Source: Rhodococcus sp. P-2
GTDB lineage: Bacteria > Actinomycetota > Actinomycetes > Mycobacteriales > Mycobacteriaceae
NCBI RefSeq assembly: GCF_016598535.1
Contig: NZ_CP066779.1
Span: 1,984,001 to 2,048,000 of the forward strand
Direction of reading: 5' to 3'
Length of the DNA: 64,000 nucleotides
A model generated the notes under the pieces. It saw only the letters and a list, made by a program, of their open reading frames with translations, was not told the DNA's origin and did no database searches. Below are positions 53,322-61,861 of the stretch, piece by piece. A program made the translations under genes and the position numbers. The first letter of the stretch is position 1. Each line of letters opens with the position of its first letter.

Positions 53322-54230
53322 TCACTTGCTTCTCACCTGCGAGAAGTGACCGATCAGCTTCGCGACGATGTTGAGGATCGCGATCAGCAGGATCAAGGTC
53401 AGTGCTGCGCCCCAGATGCGGTTGGTGCCGGCGTCGGTGGGGTTGTTCATCTCGGCGACCATGACGGAAGGCAGAGTGCCCATCTCGCCGTTGAACAGGT
53501 CGAAGTTGATGAACGGTGCGTAGCCGACGAGGATCAGCAGCGGCGCGGTCTCACCGAGCACGCGGGCCAGGGCCAGCATGACGCCGGTGATGATGCCGGG
53601 AAGTGCCGTCGGCAGAACGATTTTCGAGATGGTCTTCCACTTCGGCACACCGAGCGCGTACGACGCCTCTCGCAAGTCCATCGGGACGATGCGCAGCATT
53701 TCCTCGGTGGAGCGAATGACTACCGGGACCATCAGGAGGACCAGAGCCAGAGATACAGCGAACGCGGACTTGGGGAAGCCGAAGGTCGCGATCCACAGTG
53801 CGTAGATGAACAGCGCGGCCACGATCGACGGAACACCGCTGAGGATGTCCACCATGAACGTGGTGAGCTTGCCCAGCTTCGACTTCCGGTCGGCGTACTC
53901 CACCAGGTAGATCGCGACGAAGATGCCGAGCGGGATGGAGAAGACCGCACACACGATGCCTTGCAGCAAGGTGCCGATCAATGCGTGATAGATACCGCCG
54001 CCGTCGGCCGATGCCGTCAATCCGCTCAGCGAATTGGTGAACCACGTCGGCGACGTCAGAGCGGGCAGGCCCTTGGCGATGACCGTGAAGAGCACCCAGA
54101 CCAACGGGATGAGCGCGATGACGACTGCCAGGCTCACCAGGATGGTCGCGATGACGTCCTTGGCACGACGACGGGCGCCGACGCCTTGGAAAGTGGGGGC
54201 CTTGACCGGCCGGTCCAGAGTGGAGGTCAT
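53322..54230 (-). CDS. pstA: Phosphate ABC transporter permease PstA
   Basis: A 302-aa permease with six helices and the EAA loop [29 protein letters not shown]. Lies 3 nt after pstC in pstSCAB. Confidence 0.95.
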   Translation of the reverse strand: MTSTLDRPVKAPTFQGVGARRRAKDVIATILVSLAVVIALIPLVWVLFTVIAKGLPALTSPTWFTNSLSGLTASADGGGIYHALIGTLLQGIVCAVFSIPLGIFVAIYLVEYADRKSKLGKLTTFMVDILSGVPSIVAALFIYALWIATFGFPKSAFAVSLALVLLMVPVVIRSTEEMLRIVPMDLREASYALGVPKWKTISKIVLPTALPGIITGVMLALARVLGETAPLLILVGYAPFINFDLFNGEMGTLPSVMVAEMNNPTDAGTNRIWGAALTLILLIAILNIVAKLIGHFSQVRSK

Positions 54231-54233
54231 GGG

Positions 54234-55325
54234 TCAGTCCTTCTTTCCGGCGATCACTGCGCGGGCAGCCGCGTTGACGACGAAGGTCAGCACGAACAGC
54301 ACCAGTCCGGCCGCGATGTACGCGCCTGCCTGGATGTCGTTGTTGAACTCCGCGTAGCCGAGGGCGATCTTGGAGGCGATGGTCGAGCCGCCGTCGAACA
54401 GCGACCAGCCGAAGGCCTGAGAGGTGGTGCGCAGGATCAGGTACAGGGCCATCGTCTCGCCGAGTGCGCGTCCGAGACCGAGCATCGATCCGCTGATGTA
54501 GCCGGACTTACCGAACGGGATGACCGTGGTGCGCACAACTTCCCAGCGCGTGGCGCCGAGGGCGAGTGCGGCTTCGATCTGTGACCGCGGGGTCTGGATG
54601 AACACCTCGCGGGTCACAGCGGTGATGACCGGAAGGATCATCACGGCAAGGACGATGCCTGCGGTGAAGATGGTGCCGCCGCCGGTGATCGATCCGCTGC
54701 CGTCGGCGAAGAGCGGGAACCAGCCGAGAGTGTCGTTGAGCCACACCGCGACCGGGGTGATCGCCGGGGCGAAGACGAGCAGTCCCCACAGGCCGTAGAC
54801 GATGGACGGCACGGCCGCGAGAAGGTCGATCGTGTACGACAGTGGCCGCGTGAGCCACTTGGGAGAGTACGAAGTCAGGAAGATCGCGATGCCCAGTGCG
54901 ATCGGCATCGCGAGCACCAGGGCGAACAGCGAGACCAACACCGTGACCTGGAAGAGATCGAGGACACCGAACGCCATCGCGTTGATGTTCTGCGTCACCC
55001 ATTCACGGCTGGTCAGGAAGTTGACCTGGTTCCGGCTCAAGGCAGGAACAGCACGCCAGATCAGGAACGCGCCGATCGCCGCGATGACAACCGTGATGAA
55101 GATTGCCGAACCGGATGCAAGCGAGCTGAAGATGCGGTCACCCGGACGGGTCACCGTCTTGCTGTTGCCGCTGCCCGGACCGTCACCCTTCGGAGGATGC
55201 TCGGTTTCTGGAGCCTTGGTGGAAGTAATCGTGTCCTCCGTGGTGCCGTTCGGACCGCCCACCCCGGCCCCGCTGGTTGCGGGGCCGGGAGAACGAGATG
55301 TCGAGGTGATGGGCGCGTCACTCAT
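54234..55325 (-). CDS. pstC: Phosphate ABC transporter permease PstC
   Basis: A 363-aa permease with six helices after a long (about 70 residues) Pro/Gly/Thr-rich cytoplasmic start. EAA loop EAALALGATRWEVVRTTVIPFGKSGYISG. Longer N-terminus than enterobacterial PstC, as is usual in actinobacteria. Confidence 0.95.
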   Translation of the reverse strand: MSDAPITSTSRSPGPATSGAGVGGPNGTTEDTITSTKAPETEHPPKGDGPGSGNSKTVTRPGDRIFSSLASGSAIFITVVIAAIGAFLIWRAVPALSRNQVNFLTSREWVTQNINAMAFGVLDLFQVTVLVSLFALVLAMPIALGIAIFLTSYSPKWLTRPLSYTIDLLAAVPSIVYGLWGLLVFAPAITPVAVWLNDTLGWFPLFADGSGSITGGGTIFTAGIVLAVMILPVITAVTREVFIQTPRSQIEAALALGATRWEVVRTTVIPFGKSGYISGSMLGLGRALGETMALYLILRTTSQAFGWSLFDGGSTIASKIALGYAEFNNDIQAGAYIAAGLVLFVLTFVVNAAARAVIAGKKD

Positions 55326-55387
55326 GCGCGCTCACTTCCTTCACGTCTGAATGTAGATCCATGAGCTTGTCCGCACGAGTCTCTAGG

Positions 55388-56506
55388 TCAGCTGATTGCC
55401 GTGATGGACGCGTTGAGGCGATCCTGGACGTTGGCCGGCAGCGGAACGTAACCCTGCTCGGCCAGGTTGGCCTGACCCTCGTTGGCCGCGCTCGTCAGGA
55501 ACGACTTCACTGCTGCGGAGGTGTCCGCGTCGTAGCCCTTGGAGCAGACGATCGAGTACGTCGCGAGAACCAGCGGGTACGCGCCGGATTCGTTGGTCTT
55601 GAAGATCGACGCGAGGTCGAGCGTCAGGTCGCCGGTCGCGTCGGACTTGAACTTCGCGCCTGCGATCGACTTGGCGGCCGAGTCGTTGGTCAGTGCGACT
55701 GCTTCGGAGCCGGTGTTGATCTCGGCAACCGAGAGCTTGTTCTGATCGGCGAACGACTTCTCGACGTAGGTGATCGAACCCGGTGCAGTAGCAACTGCCT
55801 GTGCAACGCCCGCCGAACCCTTGGCGCCCTCACCGACGCCACCGGTGAAGTCGGACCCTGCGCCCGACGTCCAAGCACCGTTCGATGCCGCGTCGAGGTA
55901 CTTCTGGAAGTTGTCGGTGGTGCCCGAGGAATCGGAGCGGATCACGGTGGTGATCTTCTCGTCGGGAAGCGAAGCACCGGAGTTGAGCGCGGCGATTGCC
56001 GGATCGTTCCACTTGGTGATGCCACCGTTGAAGATCTTCGCGAGAACCTCTGCGTTGAGCACGAGCTTGTCGACGCCGTCGAGGTTGTATGCAACCGCGA
56101 TCGGGCCGAAGACGAGGGGAAGGTTCCAGGCTTCGCCGCCGACGCAACGCTCCTTGGCCTTGTCGGCCTGCTCGTCCTTGATGGCCGAGTCGGAGCCGGC
56201 GAAGTCGATCTGGCCGGCGATGAACTGGGTGCGACCGTCGCCCGAACCGCTGGGGTTGTAAGCGACGTTGACCGTCTTGCCCTTTTCCTGGCATACGGAG
56301 ATGTAGGTGGCGACGAACTGGTCCATGGCGTTCTTCTGTGCCGAGGAACCAGCGGCAGAGAGGTTGCTCTTGCCTTCGCACGTTGCGTTCGATGCGGACG
56401 CGTCCACACCCGTCGACGACGAGTTGTTGTCGCTGCCACATGCGGCCAAGGTCATGGCGCCCACGGCCACTACACCGAGCAGGGCACCACTGCGCTTGAG
56501 ATTCAC
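55388..56506 (-). CDS. pstS: Phosphate-binding lipoprotein PstS
   Basis: A 372-aa lipoprotein. GTG 56506 has GGAGG 6 nt upstream and gives a normal signal peptide (NLKRSGALLGVVAVGAMTLAAC) with lipobox LAAC. The mature part contains phosphate-site elements SAAGSSAQKNAMDQF, GSGDGRTQFIAGQIDFAGSDSA and VIRSDSSGTTDNFQKYL. It captures phosphate outside the membrane for PstCAB. A PHO-box-like repeat is 143 nt upstream. Confidence 0.96.
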   Translation of the reverse strand: MNLKRSGALLGVVAVGAMTLAACGSDNNSSSTGVDASASNATCEGKSNLSAAGSSAQKNAMDQFVATYISVCQEKGKTVNVAYNPSGSGDGRTQFIAGQIDFAGSDSAIKDEQADKAKERCVGGEAWNLPLVFGPIAVAYNLDGVDKLVLNAEVLAKIFNGGITKWNDPAIAALNSGASLPDEKITTVIRSDSSGTTDNFQKYLDAASNGAWTSGAGSDFTGGVGEGAKGSAGVAQAVATAPGSITYVEKSFADQNKLSVAEINTGSEAVALTNDSAAKSIAGAKFKSDATGDLTLDLASIFKTNESGAYPLVLATYSIVCSKGYDADTSAAVKSFLTSAANEGQANLAEQGYVPLPANVQDRLNASITAIS

Positions 56507-56648
56507 CAAGATCCTCCGGAAATCGCTACCGCCACGCCCACGATCGGGCGGCGACATGAGACGCAGAATGATTGAAATCTGCATCAGGCAACACGGCGCT
56601 GCCCACAGAGAAAAGTAGGCGGGCGCGGTGTCCGGTTGGACCACACAT

Positions 56649-56666
56649 GGTTAACGGAGAATGAAC
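56649..56666 (-). promoter_or_regulatory. PHO-box-like direct repeat before pstS
   Basis: On the minus strand GTTCATT-CTCC-GTTAACC, two 7-mers at an 11-nt period like the GTTCACC repeats bound by PhoP-type regulators. The same pattern precedes phoU. Confidence 0.55.
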
Positions 56667-56699
56667 AGACTGGACATTTCTGCGTGTTCGACTGTGACG

Positions 56700-57599
56700 T
56701 CAGAGCGCGCGAGCGTAAGCCATGTCCACGTGGAACCGATCGAAGCCGAGTCGCTCGTACGTGTGAAGGGCTGCGGTGTTGTCGCCTTCGACGTACAGAA
56801 GGACGGTTCCGAGGCCGCGATCACGCAGGTAATGCATGCCCGCAAGAGTCAGCACTCGGCCGAGACCGCGTCCCTGTGCAGCAGGATCGATCCCCACGAC
56901 GTACACCTCCCCCAGCTCCGGATCGTCACCTTCGGGTGCGTGCACCTTCGTCCAGTGAAAGCCGAGAAGGGTATCGGGATCGGTGTCCGCGAACGCCAGG
57001 AACAGACCGGCGGGATCGAACCAACCTTCGGCCGTTCTCTCGTCGATCTCCGCCTGGGTCCAGCCACCCTGCTCGGGATGCCAGGAGAAGGCCGCGTTGT
57101 TGACGCGAAGGATCTCGGAATCGTCTTCGGGCCCACGATACGTCCGCATCGTTATTCCTTCGGGCACAACGATTTCCGGAAGCTGCGGAGCATCGAGCGG
57201 TCGACGCAGCTGGAGGAGTTCACGAACGCTGACCAGATCGAGACTCTTGACGAATTCCACTGCGGCGTCGATGTTTCCGTGCGCCCACACTCGCGTGCCC
57301 GGACGCCCCTCGTCGAATACCGCTGCGGCAAGCCTGGTTCCGATACCGCGGCGCCGGGCCTGCGGGTCGACCACCAACTCGGCCATGTCGGGATGCTCGT
57401 CCGAACCGGCTTGCAGCTGTGCATAACCGACGACCGTATCGCCGTCGAGTTCGAGAAGATGCCGTGCTGCGCCGCGCCCGGCAACGGCATGGCGCCCCTG
57501 CTCCGACACCGGTGCCTTGCCGTCGAAGTCGGTCGCGCGATCGAGCAGCGCGGAAACCTGCTCAGCGGATCCGGCCGCCAGCGAATCGCTCCAACCCAT
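56700..57599 (-). CDS. mshD: Mycothiol synthase MshD
   Basis: A 299-aa protein with two GNAT domains; acetyl-CoA sites are VVDPQARRRGIGTRL (N-terminal, vestigial in the family) and VVGIDPAAQGRGLGRVL (C-terminal, active). It acetylates Cys-GlcN-Ins to mycothiol, the main thiol of actinobacteria. ATG 57599 was chosen because family similarity begins at MGWSDSL. It follows glnR by one base, as in mycobacteria (Rv0819 after Rv0818). Confidence 0.93.
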   Translation of the reverse strand: MGWSDSLAAGSAEQVSALLDRATDFDGKAPVSEQGRHAVAGRGAARHLLELDGDTVVGYAQLQAGSDEHPDMAELVVDPQARRRGIGTRLAAAVFDEGRPGTRVWAHGNIDAAVEFVKSLDLVSVRELLQLRRPLDAPQLPEIVVPEGITMRTYRGPEDDSEILRVNNAAFSWHPEQGGWTQAEIDERTAEGWFDPAGLFLAFADTDPDTLLGFHWTKVHAPEGDDPELGEVYVVGIDPAAQGRGLGRVLTLAGMHYLRDRGLGTVLLYVEGDNTAALHTYERLGFDRFHVDMAYARAL

Positions 57600-57600
57600 C

Positions 57601-58353
57601 TCAGACCACCGATCCGTCGGCCGCGTCGTAGTCGACGTCTTCGTCGTCCTCGAACTGAACGGGAGCAGCTGCGCCGCCCTTGGCCCTGGTCGGCCGCACT
57701 GCCTTGTATCCGACATTTCGGACTGTACCGATCAAGGACTCGTATTCGGTGCCGAGTTTCGCCCGCAGACGACGCACATGGACGTCGACCGTCCTGGTGC
57801 CACCGAAGAAGTCGTAGCCCCACACCTCCTGCAGCAGCTGCGCACGGGTGAAAACCCGGCCGGCGTGCTGCGCGAGGTACTTGAGCAGCTCGAATTCCTT
57901 GTAAGTCAAATCAAGGGGCCGTCCACGCAATCGTGCCGTGTACGTCCCCTCGTCGATAACCAGTTCGCCCAGCGTGATCTTTCCCGACGCTTCCGGACTG
58001 GCCACACCGCCGCTGCGGGCGACCAACAACCGCAATCGGGCGTCCACCTCAGCCGGACCGGTACCGGGAAGCAGGATGTCGTCCAGCCCCCAGTCGGCGT
58101 TGACGGCAACGAGTCCGCCTTCGGTGAGGACGGCGACCACAGGTACTGCGGATCCTGTGCTTCCGAGCAATCGACACAACCCGCGTGCGGCAGCTAGATC
58201 AGTGCGCGCATCCACCAATGCCACGTCCGCGGAACTTGCCTCGAGTAGCGAGGAAACCTCTGTGGGGGCAGGCCGAACCGAGTGCGCCAGCAACGCCAAC
58301 GCCGGTAGTACAGCTTCCGGGTTGGGGTCGGAGGTGAGGAGGAGCAGTTCCAC
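57601..58353 (-). CDS. glnR: OmpR-type nitrogen regulator GlnR
   Basis: A 250-aa response-regulator-like protein with an N-terminal receiver that looks degenerate ([20 protein letters not shown]) and a C-terminal winged helix ([70 protein letters not shown]). GlnR activates nitrogen assimilation genes and often urease; synteny with mshD, lmeA and thiX matches Rv0818. The GTG start at 58353 gives the [16 protein letters not shown]-terminus. Confidence 0.9.
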   Translation of the reverse strand: MELLLLTSDPNPEAVLPALALLAHSVRPAPTEVSSLLEASSADVALVDARTDLAAARGLCRLLGSTGSAVPVVAVLTEGGLVAVNADWGLDDILLPGTGPAEVDARLRLLVARSGGVASPEASGKITLGELVIDEGTYTARLRGRPLDLTYKEFELLKYLAQHAGRVFTRAQLLQEVWGYDFFGGTRTVDVHVRRLRAKLGTEYESLIGTVRNVGYKAVRPTRAKGGAAAPVQFEDDEDVDYDAADGSVV

Positions 58354-58494
58354 ACGGCCTCCTATCTAGTAGCCCGCGCAACCCGCGAGGGCAACGCTCG
58401 AGTAGTTCGACGCTTTTGGTCGGTCACTACATTAGCGTGCCTGGTACCGGGGCCGTCGCATCGAACCCCGACCGGAGTCGGTCACAATGGTGCG

Positions 58495-59274
58495 GTGCGC
58501 AAACTGATCATCGGCATCGTCTTCCTCCTCGGCCTCGGACTGGTGGCCGATTTCGGCGCTGCCGCGTACGCCGAGTACCGGGTTTCCCGCGAGCTCCGAA
58601 CCGGCGCATCACTCGAGGCGGACCCGGAGGTCACCTTCAACGGGTTCCCCTTCCTCACCCAAGCTCTCGGCGGGAAATACAAGGACGTCTACGTCAGAGC
58701 TACCGGCGTCCAGAGCGACGTGGTCGGCGAAGTGACCGTCGAGGCAGATCTGCGCGGGGTCACCGTTCCCTTCTCCGACATAGTGAACGGCAACGTCACC
58801 CAACTCCCCGTCGACAAACTCGACGGCCGGATGGGAATCAACGCCACCGACCTCGGAAAGCTGCTCAACATCCCTGACCTGCAGGTATCTTCACCTCCGG
58901 CCAACAAGTCGGATGGCACCGGCGGTAGCGGTGGAACAGGCGCGAGCACCGCGGGCGCTGTCGTGCTGACCGGAACGGTTGCCGTCGGCCCGATCGAGAC
59001 TGCAGTGAGCGTGCAGGCCAACCTGGTTCTGGAAGGTGGGCAGGTCAAGATCGTCGCCAGCAACCTGTACTTCGGTCCGGAGGGCAAAGCCGATTTCTCG
59101 ATCCCCGCAGCACTCGAACCCGTCGTCCTCGGATTGTTCAGCTACACGATCGATCCACAGGCACTCCCATACGGAATCCAGCCGAGCCTGGTCTACGCGG
59201 AAGGCGGAAGAATCGTGATCGAAGGCAGCGCCGAGAACACGACGATCGACCTCGCAGAGCTGCAGAACCGATGA
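58495..59274 (+). CDS. lmeA: DUF2993 (LmeA-like) lipid-binding protein
   Basis: A 259-aa protein with an N-terminal membrane anchor or signal (RKLIIGIVFLLGLGLVADFGAAAYA) and the DUF2993 domain (VTFNGFPFLTQALGGKYKDVYVRATGV, PYGIQPSLVYAEGGRIVIEG). LmeA (Rv0817c) is needed for mannan elongation of lipomannan in mycobacteria. A Gly-rich insertion (about 138-152) is unusual. Overlaps thiX by 4 nt (ATGA); divergent from glnR. Confidence 0.85.
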   Translation: MRKLIIGIVFLLGLGLVADFGAAAYAEYRVSRELRTGASLEADPEVTFNGFPFLTQALGGKYKDVYVRATGVQSDVVGEVTVEADLRGVTVPFSDIVNGNVTQLPVDKLDGRMGINATDLGKLLNIPDLQVSSPPANKSDGTGGSGGTGASTAGAVVLTGTVAVGPIETAVSVQANLVLEGGQVKIVASNLYFGPEGKADFSIPAALEPVVLGLFSYTIDPQALPYGIQPSLVYAEGGRIVIEGSAENTTIDLAELQNR

Positions 59275-59747
59275 CCGGGATCACAATTCTGCTGGTCGCG
59301 CTTGTCGCCGTCGTCGCTGTCGGGCTCTTTCTCAAGTCGCGCAACGGAAAGGTTCGAGTCACCTCGCCGACCGCGACCGGCACCGCTGACAGTCGCCTCG
59401 AACTGCTCCGCGCGGCTGGAGTCGTATCGGCGAACGGTGGGCCCGTCGTACTGCATTTTTCCGCCGACTGGTGCGGACCGTGCGCGGCAGTACGCCGCGT
59501 CGTCGGTCAGGTCGTGGTGTCGATGGCCGACGCTCCCCGTCCGCCGGTCGAGATCGAACTCGACATCGACAAGGAACCGGCTCTCGCACGCGAAATGAGC
59601 GTCCTGTCGTTGCCCACCACCTTCATCCTCGACGGTGGCCTCGAGGAACAGTTCCGGGTGTCCGGAGTGCCGTCCGCAGGCGATCTGAAAGCTGCGCTCG
59701 TACCACTATCCGGACCCCACGAGCCAAAATCCGAGAATTCGGGGTAA
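59271..59747 (+). CDS. thiX: Membrane-anchored thioredoxin-like protein ThiX
   Basis: A 158-aa protein with one N-terminal membrane helix (4-22) and a thioredoxin domain with active site WCGPC (Cys68, Cys71) in LHFSADWCGPCAAVRR and the cis-Pro loop VLSLPTTFIL. Corresponds to Rv0816c. Coupled to lmeA by overlap. Followed 10 nt later by the Cys-rich leader ORF. Confidence 0.88.
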   Translation: MTGITILLVALVAVVAVGLFLKSRNGKVRVTSPTATGTADSRLELLRAAGVVSANGGPVVLHFSADWCGPCAAVRRVVGQVVVSMADAPRPPVEIELDIDKEPALAREMSVLSLPTTFILDGGLEEQFRVSGVPSAGDLKAALVPLSGPHEPKSENSG

Positions 59748-59750
59748 ACT
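59745..59750 (+). promoter_or_regulatory. -10 box of the leaderless cysteine leader transcript
   Basis: TAAACT fits the TANNNT -10 consensus, and its end is 7 nt before GTG 59758, so transcription should start at or next to the start codon. Confidence 0.6.
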
Positions 59751-59757
59751 CGCCGAC

Positions 59758-59844
59758 GTGCAAACCCGCCACGAGCTGATGCTCACCCGACGCCGCGCAG
59801 TAGACCTGTGCCGCCTCGGGGGCTGTTGCTGTACCTGTTGCTGA
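59758..59844 (+). CDS. Polycysteine leader peptide (cysteine attenuator) upstream of DUF4395-cysA-sseC
   Basis: A 28-codon ORF from GTG 59758 to TGA 59844, ending CRLGGCCCTCC: six of the last eleven residues are Cys. It begins at the likely transcription start (leaderless). In mycobacteria such polycysteine leaderless ORFs upstream of the same operon act as cysteine-responsive attenuators: ribosomes stall on Cys codons when Cys-tRNA is short, which opens expression downstream. The next 130 nt hold competing hairpins. Too short for normal gene calling. Confidence 0.8.
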   Translation: MQTRHELMLTRRRAVDLCRLGGCCCTCC

Positions 59845-59901
59845 TCACCACATCCGTCAGAACTCTCTGACCTTCGAGCTTTCGCTCTCGTGATCAATCC
59901 A

Positions 59902-59933
59902 CCGAGTGGGACTTTTGCGTCCCGTTTTCTCGG
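59902..59933 (+). terminator. Attenuator hairpin after the cysteine leader
   Basis: GGGAC (59908-59912) pairs with GTCCC (59919-59923), followed by GTTTTCT; outer arms CCGAG (59902-59906) and CTCGG (59929-59933) can enclose it. A second small hairpin GAGC-TTTC-GCTC lies at 59876-59887. It is placed as an attenuator should be, between leader and operon; the switching is inferred. Confidence 0.5.
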
Positions 59934-59975
59934 TCCACGCACAGCATCATGCAATCCAGCGCAGGAGCACTCCCG

Positions 59976-60446
59976 ATGTCCACAACCACACCCCAACTCG
60001 AGCAGGTCGACGTCCGCGGACCTCGATTCGCCGCGTGGGTCACCACCGGCGTTCTCGTACTCACGCTCGTCCTCTCGACCTTCTCACTGCCGACTGCCAC
60101 TGTGCTTCTCGCACTGCAGGCCATCGTCTTCGCGGTCGGAGCCGTACTCGGCCCCAAGCGCAGCCCGTACGGCCAGATCTTCGGCAAGCTCGTCGCCCCG
60201 CGAATCTCGCCGGTCAGCGAACGAGAACCCGTAGCGCCACTTCGCTTCGCTCAGTTCGTCGGCTTCGTCTTCGCATTGGCAGGCACGGTCGGTTTCCTGG
60301 CCGGGTCGACGATCGTCGGCACCGTCGCCACGGGCTTCGCCCTGTTCGCGGCCCTGCTCAACGCCGCGTTCGGCATCTGCCTCGGCTGCCAGATCTACCC
60401 ACTGGTCGCCAGGCTGCGAAATACCGGCCGCGCTACCACCGCGTGA
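59976..60446 (+). CDS. DUF4395 integral membrane protein
   Basis: A 156-aa protein with four helices (about 15-50 as a pair, 95-135 as a pair) and conserved cysteines in GICLGCQIYPL. In mycobacteria the DUF4395 gene follows a polycysteine leader and precedes cysA-type sulfurtransferase, and a role in sulfur compound handling is presumed. ATG 59976 has AGGAG 8 nt upstream. Confidence 0.88.
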   Translation: MSTTTPQLEQVDVRGPRFAAWVTTGVLVLTLVLSTFSLPTATVLLALQAIVFAVGAVLGPKRSPYGQIFGKLVAPRISPVSEREPVAPLRFAQFVGFVFALAGTVGFLAGSTIVGTVATGFALFAALLNAAFGICLGCQIYPLVARLRNTGRATTA

Positions 60447-60520
60447 AAGCGCTTGCCACACAACCCCACTGAACCCCTGCTGGATATCGACCGATGCAAG
60501 ACCACATCGAAAGGAACACC

Positions 60521-61354
60521 ATGGCTCGCTCCGACGTCCTAGTCTCCGCTGACTGGGCTGAGCAGAACCTCAACACCCCCAAGACCGTTTTTGTCGAGGT
60601 GGACGAGGACACCAGCGCATACGACGGCGGCCACATCGAGGGTGCAGTCAAGCTCGACTGGCGCAAGGACCTCCAGGACGGCGTCCGACGTGACTTCCTG
60701 AACCAGGAGCAGTTCTCGGACCTGCTCTCCGCCAAGGGCATTGCGAACGACGACACCGTTGTTCTCTACGGTGGCAACAACAACTGGTTCGCCGCATACG
60801 CGTACTGGTACTTCAAGCTGTACGGCCACCAGGACATCAAGCTGATCGACGGCGGCCGCAAGAAGTGGGAACTCGACGGACGCCCGCTCTCCAAGGACGC
60901 AGTCAACCGCGAAGCCACGCAGTACAAGGCCGAGACCCCCGACTTCTCGATCCGCGCATTCCGCGACGAGGTCATCGACGCCATCGGCAGCAAGAACCTC
61001 GTCGACGTTCGTAGCCCTGACGAGTTCTCCGGCAAGATCCTCGCTCCCGCGCACCTTCCGCAGGAGCAGGCGCAGCAGCGCGGCCACGTCCCCGGAGCCA
61101 TCAACATCCCGTGGAGCACCACCGCCAACGAGGACGGCACGTTCAAGTCGGACGACGACCTCGCCAAGCTGTACGCGGAGAAGGGCTTCGACGACACCAA
61201 GGAAACGATCGCCTACTGCCGCATCGGCGAGCGCTCGAGCCACACCTGGTTCGTGCTGCAGGAGATCCTCGGCAAGAACAACGTCAAGAACTACGACGGC
61301 AGCTGGGTCGAATACGGCTCACTCGTCGGCGCACCGATCGAATTGGGAGCCTGA
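60521..61354 (+). CDS. cysA: Thiosulfate sulfurtransferase (rhodanese) CysA
   Basis: A 277-aa protein with two rhodanese domains. The active cysteine is Cys233 in AYCRIGERSS; domain 1 is the inactive partner. It transfers sulfane sulfur from thiosulfate to acceptors and corresponds to M. tuberculosis CysA2 (Rv0815c), which despite the name is not the sulfate-transport ATPase. AAAGGAA precedes the ATG. Confidence 0.92.
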   Translation: MARSDVLVSADWAEQNLNTPKTVFVEVDEDTSAYDGGHIEGAVKLDWRKDLQDGVRRDFLNQEQFSDLLSAKGIANDDTVVLYGGNNNWFAAYAYWYFKLYGHQDIKLIDGGRKKWELDGRPLSKDAVNREATQYKAETPDFSIRAFRDEVIDAIGSKNLVDVRSPDEFSGKILAPAHLPQEQAQQRGHVPGAINIPWSTTANEDGTFKSDDDLAKLYAEKGFDDTKETIAYCRIGERSSHTWFVLQEILGKNNVKNYDGSWVEYGSLVGAPIELGA

Positions 61355-61356
61355 TC

Positions 61357-61662
61357 ATGTGTGGAGCACCTACCCAGGGCCAGACCCTGCCTGCCGGCGT
61401 CGACGTCGAGAAGGAAACGGTCATCACCGGCCGTGTTCTCGCCGCTGACGGCCAGCCCATCGGCGGCGCATTCGTGCGCCTGCTCGACGGCTCCGGAGAG
61501 TTCACGGCCGAGGTCGTGGCATCGGGAACCGGCGATTTCCGCTTCTTCGCCGCTCCGGGCGAGTGGACCGTGCGTGCACTGTCCAGCTCGGGCAACGGCA
61601 CCTCCACCGTCACTCCCGAAGGCTCGGGCGTGCACAACGTGGACGTGACCGTCAGCAAGTAA
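61357..61662 (+). CDS. sseC: SseC, DUF1416 family sulfur protein
   Basis: A 101-aa protein with a Cys right after the start (MCGAPTQ) and a transthyretin-like beta fold (ITGRVLAADGQPIGGAFVRLLDGSGEF, GDFRFFAAPGEWTVRALS). It always follows the rhodanese in actinobacteria (Rv0814c) and is thought to take part in sulfur transfer. It starts 2 nt after cysA. Confidence 0.92.
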   Translation: MCGAPTQGQTLPAGVDVEKETVITGRVLAADGQPIGGAFVRLLDGSGEFTAEVVASGTGDFRFFAAPGEWTVRALSSSGNGTSTVTPEGSGVHNVDVTVSK

Positions 61663-61679
61663 TTCCTGCATTTTCAGGC

Positions 61680-61706
61680 GGCCCCGCACCCCTTCGGTGC
61701 GGGGCC
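61680..61706 (+). terminator. Terminator of the cysA-sseC operon
   Basis: A perfect 11-bp stem GGCCCCGCACC / GGTGCGGGGCC with a 5-nt loop, followed by TTCT. Confidence 0.75.
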
Positions 61707-61750
61707 TTCTGCATTCCGGCTCCCGATTTTTCCGGTCGGTCGCCGCGGTC

Positions 61751-61756
61751 TAAGAT
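61751..61756 (+). promoter_or_regulatory. -10 box for the 32-aa membrane protein
   Basis: TAAGAT ends 6 nt before GTG 61763 and predicts a leaderless transcript. Confidence 0.55.
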
Positions 61757-61762
61757 GTACCC

Positions 61763-61861
61763 GTGGTCATTTTCTTCGAGGTACTCCTCGCACTCGCATC
61801 CGTCATGATCGCTTGGTTCTCCGTGTACGTCGTGTACCGCTTGGTCACCGACGAGTCGTGA
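61763..61861 (+). CDS. 32-residue single-pass membrane protein
   Basis: A GTG-started ORF encoding one hydrophobic helix ([20 protein letters not shown], then [11 protein letters not shown]). It has a leaderless promoter, and its TGA overlaps the GTG of the nitrobindin-like gene by 4 nt (GTGA), which is strong evidence that it is translated. No known family; too short for routine gene calling. Confidence 0.6.
   Translation: MVIFFEVLLALASVMIAWFSVYVVYRLVTDES

Noticed and set aside
53346-54584. A 412-codon open frame on the plus strand
   Set aside because: It runs antisense to pstA and pstC, which have full family signatures.
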